Of a stretch of DNA of 7,997 nt, positions 1-5,034 are shown one piece after another. The stretch's first letter is position 1. Every line of letters starts with the position of its first letter. Position numbers and translations under genes: made by a program. A model generated the notes under the pieces. The model did no database searches. It was not told the origin of the DNA and saw nothing but the letters and a program-made list of their open reading frames with translations. Origin of the DNA: an uncultured Dorea sp. (GTDB lineage Bacteria; Bacillota; Clostridia; Lachnospirales; Lachnospiraceae); the NCBI GenBank assembly GCA_910577685.1, contig CAJTOH010000081.1, positions 1-7,997 on the forward strand, read 5' to 3'.

Positions 1-300
1 GACGGGCGCATACCGATCTCAAACAATGACTGTGAGACCAGTATCCGTCCATTTGCAACTGGACGCAAGGCATGGCTGTTCGCGGACTCACCGGCAGGTG
101 CAAGAGCCAGCGGCATCGTATATACAATGGTAGAAACGGCGAAACTGAATCATCTGGATGTATTTGGCTATCTAAGTTATTTATTAGAAAGTCTGCCGGA
201 TCTCGATCACCGAAACCATCCTGAATTACTGGAAGCATATCTTCCCTGGTCTGAGACACTGCCAGAAAGCTGCCGACTCAGGGAACATAGAACAAAGTAA
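1..300 (+). CDS. IS66-family transposase, C-terminal part (partial at 5' end)
   Basis: The frame is open from the first base and ends at TAA 298-300, giving 99 residues of a protein that begins outside the window. The sequence carries the hallmark of the IS66 transposase C-terminus: PISNN followed by the DCE tripeptide and the SIRPF segment, then a GRKAWLF stretch, an AGARAS turn and a YTMVETAK helix. The family consensus here is NNxxER-x-IRP, and its Glu (residue 12 here) is the third acidic residue of the DDE catalytic triad. A Thr replaces the usual Arg after it. The remainder, through YLSYLLESLP to the charged tail, corresponds to the IS66 C-terminal domain. The enzyme would cut and join the ends of its own element. 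Only the end of the gene is visible, so whether the copy is intact cannot be judged. Its base composition is more G+C-rich than the rest of the window. Confidence 0.93.
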   Translation, partial: DGRIPISNNDCETSIRPFATGRKAWLFADSPAGARASGIVYTMVETAKLNHLDVFGYLSYLLESLPDLDHRNHPELLEAYLPWSETLPESCRLREHRTK

Positions 301-350
301 GAAGTGTATGTTTTGATAGAGTATATCACAACATGCATTTCTTTTCATTA

Positions 351-372
351 CGGTGTTTTTTGTATCACTTAC
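351..372 (+). repeat. Probable right terminal inverted repeat of the IS66-family element
   Basis: About 70 bases after the transposase stop the sequence reads CGGTGTTTTTTGTATCACTTAC. Read from the outside inwards it begins GTAAGTGATAC, which fits the GTAAG-type termini common in IS66-family elements. The following sequence (from 373) changes character and soon enters a response-regulator remnant. The left end lies outside the window, so neither the matching repeat nor the expected 8-bp target duplication can be checked. Confidence 0.5.
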
Positions 373-409
373 AGAAAATTTCTATTAATATCTGGTTACG
401 GAAAGAAGA

Positions 410-592
410 TGTGATTATGAGAAATTCGAGGCCGGTATCATATTCTGCCGCAGGCAGATCAGCCGTTGGCGGAGATTTGGGAAAGTGATTAACAATCACA
501 TAAGCAGCCTGAGAAAGAAGCTCAGGGTTGCCTATGACTTGCCGGAATATGTGAAAAGCGTCTATGGAGTGGGCTATAAATTTGAAATATAG
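410..592 (+). pseudogene. Remnant of OmpR/PhoB-type response regulator, C-terminal DNA-binding end
   Basis: The last 35 codons (485-592, TAG at 590-592) read VINNHISSLRKKL, a short linker, then EYVKSVYGVGYKFEI. This is the recognition helix and C-terminal beta-hairpin of the winged-helix domain of OmpR/PhoB response regulators (family pattern: V-x-x-HI-x-x-LR-x-KL ... YI-x-T-v-x-GvGY-x-f). Upstream the frame stays open to about 389 but does not read like the rest of the domain. A neighbouring frame at 440-484 gives LPQADQPLAEIWES, which resembles the stretch just before the recognition helix, so at least one frameshift is likely near 480. The receiver domain is absent: the IS66 element ends at about 372. 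No start codon or ribosome binding site supports expression. I infer a regulator gene disrupted and then eroded at the insertion junction, and no partner sensor kinase is visible. Confidence 0.75.
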
Positions 593-594
593 GA

Positions 595-620
595 AGGGTG
601 CGGTATTGCTGCCACACCCT
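595..620 (+). terminator. Terminator-like hairpin after the response-regulator remnant
   Basis: AGGGTG (595-600) pairs with CACCCT (615-620), and an inner GG/CC pair after one mismatch leaves an 8-base loop. It lies three bases past the regulator stop codon and is followed by TAGTTTGTGT, a weak U-rich tract. Position and shape suit a Rho-independent terminator, but the tail is poor. Confidence 0.5.
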
Positions 621-880
621 TAGTTTGTGTGCCGAGCATGGCGCTAATCTCGTTGTTGCAAGTCTAATCACGGGTTTTTACCGACAAGTGTAGTGAATCA
701 AATCAAACCGAAGTGCGAAAGGTAAACGTAAACCGAAGTTGTAAATCAAGAGGTTGTGGAACGAAAGATTAGTCTCTTACCTCGGGAGCAATCTGCTGAA
801 ATATCTTGCAAGTATGTAGAAGTGCCGCCAAAGCCGAAATAAAAGCAGATAGGGGAATTGGAATGGCTTATGTTTTCGTG
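621..880. other. Non-coding, repeat-rich stretch; possible group II intron fragment
   Basis: No convincing reading frame lies here. The stretch has many short pairable segments: ATCTGCT 791-797 with AGCAGAT 844-850, an AAGAG/CTCTT pair around 748-779, a TATCTTGCAAGTAT near-palindrome around 802-815, and the decamer AAACCGAAGT twice (705-714 and 730-739). The phrase CCGAAGTGCGAAAGGT and the overall texture remind me of domain I to IV segments of clostridial group II introns. I cannot find a domain V hairpin, a GTGCG 5' end or any maturase, so if it is an intron it is a fragment. A different structured RNA, or chance, remains possible. Confidence 0.3.
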
Positions 881-885
881 TATAA

Positions 886-1041
886 TTGAAAAAAATTAAA
901 GTGAGGGATAGTTTATCGGAGGAACGATATGAAATATTTTTGTCAGATCATAGGCAATTAAATTTACGGTCACATGATACTGATTCTGCAAATACAATTG
1001 CTGTTGTTTCAACTTTTGCAGATCTCTTGAAACAAGTATAA
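886..1041 (+). CDS. Unrecognised C-terminal protein fragment or small ORF
   Basis: An open frame of 51 codons runs from TTG 886 to TAA 1039-1041, with the previous in-frame stop at 883-885. The product begins LKKIKVRDSLSEERYEIF and ends STFADLLKQV. Its composition (amphipathic, charged, no odd runs of rare residues) looks like genuine protein. I do not recognise the family. There is no ribosome binding site before the TTG or before the in-frame GTG at 901, so it could be the tail of a gene whose front was lost. A competing reading is a ten-residue peptide (ATG 929, stop 959-961) preceded by GGAGGA, which would make part of this ORF a shadow. The ORF ends right where the minus-strand operon appears to be truncated (about 1044-1050), consistent with a recombination junction there. 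Confidence 0.3.
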   Translation: MKKIKVRDSLSEERYEIFLSDHRQLNLRSHDTDSANTIAVVSTFADLLKQV

Positions 1042-1049
1042 TGTTATTC

Positions 1050-1063
1050 CATTTCTTTCCTCC
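1050..1063 (-). promoter_or_regulatory. Orphan ribosome binding site and ATG (truncated third gene of the operon)
   Basis: On the minus strand, 18 bases after the tautomerase stop, GGAGG (1063-1059) is followed by six bases and an ATG (1052-1050). The frame closes at once (ATG GAA TAA). Such a well-spaced site with no gene behind it suggests that a third operon gene began here and was removed by a deletion or insertion with its junction at about 1044-1050. Confidence 0.4.
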
Positions 1064-1081
1064 AAGTGTGCCTGCAATAAC

Positions 1082-1300
1082 TTATATTTGCTTACTATGG
1101 TTCTGTATATATTCTGCTTTTACCTTATCAATGGTTTTTCCGCCAATACCAAAGTTTTTGTCAGGCACTTCCTTAATGGTTGTCACAAAAAATTCTTTCG
1201 GTATTTTCATGATTTCAGAAGATATTTCTGTTAATTGATTTATCAGCGCCTCTTTTTGCATATCTGATAAAACACCGCTTTCTACTGTGATATAAGGCAT
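1082..1300 (-). CDS. 4-oxalocrotonate tautomerase family protein (DmpI-like)
   Basis: This 72-residue product starts MPYITVESG, and removal of Met exposes Pro-1, the catalytic base of the tautomerase superfamily, in the usual beta-strand context. A helix (QKEALINQLTEISSEIM) follows, then a second strand (FFVTTIKEV) and the loop NFGIGGK, which matches the DmpI-like subgroup (typically N-x-G-x-GG). The two arginines that bind oxalocrotonate in classical 4-OT (Arg-11 and Arg-39) are not evident, so the natural substrate is probably not 4-oxalocrotonate. Enzymes of this fold shift protons in keto-enol compounds, and some dehalogenate or hydrate; the true substrate here is unknown. GGAGG (1314-1310 on the minus strand) precedes the ATG. 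Only 25 bp separate it from the MerR gene upstream, so the two are very likely co-transcribed and induced together. Confidence 0.88.
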   Translation of the reverse strand: MPYITVESGVLSDMQKEALINQLTEISSEIMKIPKEFFVTTIKEVPDKNFGIGGKTIDKVKAEYIQNHSKQI

Positions 1301-1325
1301 TGATTATTTCCTCCCGTTTTCCCCT

Positions 1326-1745
1326 TTAATTTTCTCCATGATTAAACAACTTCCATTCTTCGCTGTAGGATATCTCTTTATAGGAAGAATCCGCTAAAAG
1401 TTTTTCGTAGAATGATAACTTTTTTTGTGTCAGGTCAAAGGCATTTTGTAGATAAGCCATTTGTTTTTTTATATCCTCCATATGATTTTGCACCATAACA
1501 AAACGCTGTTCAAGGGTTTCTCCTCCCCGTATTAACAGTGAAACATAATCCTTAATGGAATGAATGGGGATATTTGCCATACGCATACACTGAATCATTT
1601 TAATCCATTCAATGTCCTCGTCTGTATATCGTCTGTATCTTTGGCTGTTTCTTGCTATTTGGGGCAATAATTTTTCTTTTTCATAATATCTTAAAGTTGC
1701 TGTTGATAACCCGGTTATTTTGGCTGCTTCCTTAGCTGAATACAT
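1326..1745 (-). CDS. MerR-family transcriptional regulator, AdhR/NmlR-like
   Basis: The 139-residue product opens with a MerR winged helix-turn-helix (residues 2-70: YSAKEAAKITGLS, TLRYYEKEKLLPQ, then RRYTDEDIEWIKMIQCMRM). A long dimerisation helix (about 80-125) and a short polar tail follow. Cys-53, in WIKMIQCMR, sits where Bacillus subtilis AdhR has the single reactive cysteine that senses aldehydes and quinones; no other cysteine is present. This favours an electrophile sensor over a metal or multidrug sensor. The ATG at 1745 is chosen because AAAGGCGG lies 6 bases before it. An in-frame GTG at 1787 would extend the protein by 14 residues, but it lies inside the promoter spacer, upstream of the -10 box. 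The regulator probably activates its own operon through that promoter, producing itself and the tautomerase. Confidence 0.92.
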   Translation of the reverse strand: MYSAKEAAKITGLSTATLRYYEKEKLLPQIARNSQRYRRYTDEDIEWIKMIQCMRMANIPIHSIKDYVSLLIRGGETLEQRFVMVQNHMEDIKKQMAYLQNAFDLTQKKLSFYEKLLADSSYKEISYSEEWKLFNHGEN

Positions 1746-1766
1746 ATAAATCCGCCTTTCTGTTTC

Positions 1767-1797
1767 ATTATAAACTATGAAGCGCACTTCAAGTCAA
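1767..1797 (-). promoter_or_regulatory. MerR-type promoter of the merR-tautomerase operon (19-bp spacer)
   Basis: On the minus strand the -35 box TTGACT (1797-1792) and a perfect -10 box TATAAT (1772-1767) are 19 bp apart. The normal spacer is 17 bp, and an over-long 19-20 bp spacer is the signature of promoters that MerR-family activators untwist. Transcription would start near 1760, leaving a leader of about 15 bases that contains the ribosome binding site. This fixes the regulator start at 1745. Confidence 0.88.
1778..1791 (-). promoter_or_regulatory. Predicted MerR operator dyad between -35 and -10
   Basis: The spacer holds TGAAG-TGCG-CTTCA, with arms 1791-1787 and 1782-1778. This is a dyad lying between the promoter boxes, where MerR dimers bind. 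The CTTGAAGTGCGCTTCA context resembles operators of AdhR/NmlR-type regulators as I remember them. Binding by the adjacent regulator is an inference. Confidence 0.75.
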
Positions 1798-1820
1798 TAA
1801 AAAATTATATCATAATAGGC

Positions 1821-1836
1821 TATCGTTGGAACGATA
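1821..1836. repeat. Inverted repeat TATCGTT-GG-AACGATA with a near-copy at 914-929
   Basis: Perfect 7-base arms surround a 2-base centre, in the gap between the divergent MerR and methyltransferase genes. A direct-orientation near-copy, TATCGGAGGAACGATA, occurs at 914-929 (14 of 16 identical), and both are preceded at the same distance by ATAG. It could be an operator, a recombination scar or coincidence: the 914 copy overlaps a GGAGGA ribosome-binding-like sequence. Confidence 0.4.
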
Positions 1837-1901
1837 AAAGTATGTGGCGTAGCAGTTGCTATGTCCTATATTTTATAATGGTAAACAGAGAATGGAAGTA
1901 G

Positions 1902-1907
1902 TATAAT
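1902..1907 (+). promoter_or_regulatory. Candidate -10 box for the methyltransferase gene
   Basis: TATAAT lies 31 bases before the GTG start at 1939, leaving room for a leader carrying the GGAGTGAGG ribosome binding site (1923-1931). A second TATAAT is present at 1874-1879. Neither has a good -35 box at the right distance, so the choice is uncertain and an activator may be needed. Confidence 0.35.
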
Positions 1908-1938
1908 CAAAGGGAGAAATCAGGAGTGAGGAAATAAC

Positions 1939-2589
1939 GTGAATAAGAAGACAGAAGAATCAAGAATTGCATACAATAAAATAGCATCTGAATATGATGC
2001 GTCAAGGGAAGGACAATATACAAGATTTCATATTATGGAACTATCTAACACTATAGATTTGCATGAGGGTAATGTTGTACTTGATGTTGCATGCGGAAAT
2101 GGAACTCTGTTGCGGGAATTATCGAAAAAAGCGAAAATCCAAGCAAATGGAATAGATATATCTGAGAACATGATTAGTTCTGCAAAGATGCGATACCCTG
2201 ATATGAGTTTTGCGGTAAAATCGTGCTATCCGCTTGAGTGGAGTAATGAAAGTATTGATATTATAACTGTGTGTTGTGCATTTCATCATTTTGACAATCC
2301 GGAAGGTTTCGTAAGTGAATGTAAAAGAGTTTTAAAGAAAAACGGTGCAGTATATATAGCTGATCCTAATTTTGGAGCAGTAGTCAGATTTATAGCAAAT
2401 AAAATTTGGTTTCCCTTTTCAAAAAGTGGAGATGTAAGAATATACAGCAAAAAAGAGTTAGGGGAAATCTTTTACAATTGTGGATTTAAAACAGTGCAGG
2501 TTTATAAGAAAGGAAAAGGGATGTTTCTTAAAGCTGAAAAATCAGCTTCAAATTTCCTGTTGTCTCATGATTTACAGGTGACAGAATGA
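1939..2589 (+). CDS. Class I SAM-dependent methyltransferase (UbiE/Methyltransf_11 type)
   Basis: This is a 216-residue cytosolic protein. SAM-binding motif I is LDVACGNGT (residues 48-56), and the acidic end of strand 2 is GIDIS (71-75). The AFHHFDNP segment (114-121) and the VLKKNGAVYIADP strand (131-143) complete the typical Rossmann-like core. It should transfer a methyl group from SAM to a small molecule, lipid or protein; the sequence does not identify the acceptor. GTG at 1939 is used because GAGG (1928-1931) lies 7 bases upstream. Family members usually end near the MFLKAEKS stretch (195-202). The last 14 residues here look like an extra tail, created where the gene runs into unrelated sequence, possibly a junction. 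A GNAT gene follows about 100 bases later, so the two may be co-transcribed, but no shared pathway is evident. Confidence 0.88.
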   Translation: MNKKTEESRIAYNKIASEYDASREGQYTRFHIMELSNTIDLHEGNVVLDVACGNGTLLRELSKKAKIQANGIDISENMISSAKMRYPDMSFAVKSCYPLEWSNESIDIITVCCAFHHFDNPEGFVSECKRVLKKNGAVYIADPNFGAVVRFIANKIWFPFSKSGDVRIYSKKELGEIFYNCGFKTVQVYKKGKGMFLKAEKSASNFLLSHDLQVTE

Positions 2590-2665
2590 TTTGCAGGAGT
2601 TTTATCAAAGAATAGTTGACCGTAAACTATGTTTAGACGGACAATTAGTCCGTTTGTTGAATTGA
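2582..2665 (+). pseudogene. Possible C-terminal remnant of an unknown gene
   Basis: Between the methyltransferase and the acetyltransferase, a frame different from both reads NDLQEFYQRIVDRKLCLD and ends VRLLN (TGA 2663-2665). It looks like a genuine protein C-terminus, but it has no start codon or ribosome binding site: the previous in-frame stop is at 2579-2581. Its beginning, ATGATTTGCAGG (2586-2597), nearly repeats ATGATTTACAGG just upstream inside the methyltransferase, which could mark a recombination joint. I do not recognise the family. Confidence 0.25.
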
Positions 2666-2688
2666 TAGATGTGAGGTTTTACATAGAC

Positions 2689-3171
2689 ATGGAATATAAA
2701 ATTCGAGAAATTAGAAAAAATGAATATCCAATCTTATCTGATTTTTTGTATGAAGCAGTTTTTATTCCGGAGGGCATGGATATGCCGCCAAAATCTATTA
2801 TTAAACAGCCAGAGCTGCAAGTATATGTTGAGGATTTTGGGAAAGAAGATGATTGGTGCTTAGTTGCAGAAATAAAAGGGAAGATTGTAGGTGCGGTATG
2901 GGTGCGTATTATGAATGATTATGGGCATATTGATGATGAAACGCCCTCATTTGCCATATCACTGCATAAGGAATACAGGAACTTAGGTATTGGGACAGCA
3001 CTTATGAGGAATATGCTCGAACTTTTGAGGAAGAAAGGTTATAAGCAGACATCTCTTTCTGTACAGAAGGCAAATTATGCGGTTCATATGTATCGGAAAG
3101 TAGGTTTTGAAGTCGTAGGCGAAAATGAAGAAGAATACATCATGGTTTGTCGGTTAGGAGGGGCTGTGTAA
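2689..3171 (+). CDS. GNAT-family N-acetyltransferase
   Basis: From ATG 2689 the product is 160 residues. The N-terminal strand and helices (YKIREIRKNEYPILSDFLYEA) lead to a central sheet. Motif A has the acetyl-CoA pyrophosphate loop R-N-L-G-I-G (residues 97-102) followed by the TALMRNMLELL helix. Motif B reads ANYAVHMYRKVGFEVVGE (about 128-145) and ends in the usual GF turn. It would transfer an acetyl group from acetyl-CoA to an amine; the substrate cannot be told, and the EAVFIPEG segment is typical of a broad uncharacterised clostridial subgroup. GTGAGG (2671-2676) lies 12 bases before ATG 2689, a long but usable spacing. An in-frame GTG at 2671 and ATG at 2629 are possible earlier starts, but they add non-conserved residues overlapping an apparent remnant in another frame. 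The stop codon directly abuts the ATG of the restriction-modification remnant. Confidence 0.87.
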   Translation: MEYKIREIRKNEYPILSDFLYEAVFIPEGMDMPPKSIIKQPELQVYVEDFGKEDDWCLVAEIKGKIVGAVWVRIMNDYGHIDDETPSFAISLHKEYRNLGIGTALMRNMLELLRKKGYKQTSLSVQKANYAVHMYRKVGFEVVGENEEEYIMVCRLGGAV

Positions 3172-3201
3172 ATGGCTGATAATTTAAATAAAAAGCAGTA
3201 A
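3172..3201 (+). pseudogene. Stranded 5' end of the first DNA methyltransferase gene
   Basis: AGGAGG (3156-3161) precedes an ATG at 3172, and the nine codons MADNLNKKQ end at TAA 3199-3201. A one-base change of frame at that stop would continue as VREVLKKIFAS to about 3230, giving a plausible N-terminal helix. The methyltransferase core then begins in a third frame with none of the N-terminal region expected before motif I. I infer that this is the original translation start, cut off from the body of the gene by a deletion and frame changes. Confidence 0.5.
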
Positions 3202-3229
3202 GGGAAGTCTTAAAAAAGATATTTGCGTC

Positions 3230-4810
3230 ATGGATTTTATGGAACTTAGGATAGCAGATATTGCATGTGGTTCAGGGATATTTTTGCAGGAGGTGTATCA
3301 GTTTCTTATCGATTACTGTATCGGATGGTATTTAGAATATAATCCTGAATATTTGTTAGAGCTAAGCAATGGCAAAAGAAAATTGCCCTTGACCGATAAG
3401 AAAGACATCTTAACAAAATGTATTTATGGCGTAGATATTGATATTCATGCAGTTGAGGTAAGTAAATTTTCGCTATTGATTAAATTAATAGAGGACGAAA
3501 CTCCTGCGTCAGTCAGAGAATGTGTTCCGATTTTGCCAGACTTAGGGTTAAATATTAGAAACGGAAATTCTTTAATTTCTAGGGAAGATCTGGGGAATGA
3601 CAACATTTCGTTTGAGTTGCTTTGTGGTATAAAGCCCTTCCAGTGGCAAGATATTAATGAAGGATATAAATTCGATGTTATCATTGGAAATCCACCATAT
3701 GTAAAAACAGAAGATATGCATACTTTGGATTCAGAGTATGAGTTTAATATTTATAAGAAAAAATATAAAAGTGCATATAAACAGTTTGACAAGTATTTTT
3801 TGTTTGTTGAAAAAGCTTTTGATTTGTTAAAATGCGATGGGAAACTCTGCTATATTATACCGAACAAGTTCTATAAAATTGAGGCGGGAAAAGAATTAAG
3901 AAGATTATTTGCTCCGTATATAGCTCAATTAGATGATTTTGGGGATATGCAGCTTTTTCCTGACAAAACGATTTACAGTTCTATAGTTTTGATTTGCAAA
4001 GAAAAATGTGCAGTAGTCAAATATACGAATGTGACGTCTTTGACCGCTCTTTGGATAGGTAGGGAACAGGAAGATATTATAATTAAAAATAAAATGTTGG
4101 ACGAAACACCATGGCGATTGTCAACAGACATTCATTTTATGAAAATGATTGCCGGATTAGAGGAATATAGTAAACCTTTGGGAGAAGTCGTAAATATTTT
4201 TAACGGGATACAAACGAGCGCTGAGCGGCCCAAGCCGGTATATTGGTTTGGAAAAGACGAAATTATTTCCGAAACAGATGATGAAGTATTTGTTCGGAAG
4301 TTTGGCAGAGAATATCATATTGAAAAAAGGATTTTAAAGCCGTACTTTAAGCCTACTAAAGCAGATGAAAAGGGATTGGATACATATTCATTGTTAAACA
4401 CTGATAAAAAAATTATATTTCCGTACAATTCTGATGGCAGTTTAATTGATATTGCTGTTATGCAAAAAGAATATCCCGAGACTTATCGATATTTATTGGA
4501 CTGTTATGAATTGTTAGTTCCGAAATGTTTGAATGGTGGGAAAGGAAGAGATATAAAAAATGCGACTCCTGATACTTGGTATCAATATGGAAGGACGCAG
4601 GCATTAACCGCGTTTATTGATACACCAAAATTAATTGTTAGAGTTTTAAGCAAAGAACCCATGTATGCTTATGATAAAGACGATATGTTAATTGCATCAG
4701 GCGGAACAGCAGGATATTGTGCAATAGCAGAGATCCCAAACTCAAAGTATGATTTGTTTTACATTCAAGCTTGGCTGGATCATCCATATACAGAAAAACT
4801 TTTTTACTAA
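3230..4810 (+). pseudogene. Eco57I-like N6-adenine DNA methyltransferase, N- and C-terminally damaged
   Basis: The 526-residue frame carries the catalytic core and target-recognition part of an Eco57I/type IIG-like adenine methyltransferase. Motif I is ADIACGSGIFL (residues 9-19), motif II is YGVDIDIHAVEVSKFSLL (66-83), an RNGNSL segment is at 110-115, and the catalytic motif IV NPPY is at 154-157. The FNGIQTSAE segment begins the target-recognition region. It would methylate adenine in a specific DNA site. The protein starts only eight residues before motif I: motif X (normally G-x-YYTP), the helical linker and any N-terminal nuclease domain of type IIG enzymes are missing. No ribosome binding site precedes ATG 3230; the good one is at 3156. 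At the 3' end the frame runs out after HPYTEKLFY, and the family sequence resumes in another frame. Loss of motif X makes activity unlikely unless another chain supplies it. Confidence 0.85.
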
Positions 4811-5025
4811 AAAAGATACCCTTTGTGGAATTGGATTTTTCAGATAAACAGCAGAAACAGCTATATGATACGGTAGTTAATGCATCAAAACGAGTTTATG
4901 AATTGAATGGAATATTAGAGGCGAAAAAAGATAAGTCAACAGCAGTAGTAATCCAAAATGAAAAAGAAAAGTTGTATAAGGAAATTGAGGATAGTATTAC
5001 AAAAGTTTATAGATTAGAATTTTAG
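4771..5025 (+). pseudogene. C-terminal piece of the broken Eco57I-like methyltransferase
   Basis: This frame is open from ATG 4771 to TAG 5023-5025 (84 codons), but only the part from about 4798 on is protein-like. KKIPFVELDFSDKQQKQLYDTVVNASKRVYELN, a lysine-rich coiled-coil helix pair and the end SITKVYRLEF match the C-terminal segment of Eco57I-like methyltransferases (a proline-containing strand, then helices). It continues the 3230-4810 gene in the -1 frame. The first nine or so codons overlap that gene and are a shadow. No ribosome binding site precedes ATG 4771. From memory of the family, a glycine-rich stretch of about 15-20 residues (GSDFxxG-like) should lie between HPYTEK and this piece, so a small deletion is more likely than a single-base slip. 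Confidence 0.75.
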
Positions 5026-5034
5026 GTGGACATT

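Noticed and set aside
1041..1238. Plus-strand 65-codon frame over the tautomerase gene
   Set aside because: It is antisense to the clear tautomerase gene and its product shows no domain; it is a shadow frame.
1745..1787. Longer MerR product starting at GTG 1787 (minus strand)
   Set aside because: The codon lies within the promoter spacer and operator, upstream of the -10 box, so it would not be transcribed from that promoter. ATG 1745 has a well-placed ribosome binding site.
3445..3684. Minus-strand 79-codon frame
   Set aside because: It is antisense to the methyltransferase core with motifs II and IV and has no domain or ribosome binding site support.
4793..4810. Programmed -1 ribosomal frameshifting to join the two methyltransferase pieces
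   Set aside because: The shift direction is right, but no in-phase X-XXY-YYZ heptamer is present, and the N-terminal region of the gene is already lost.
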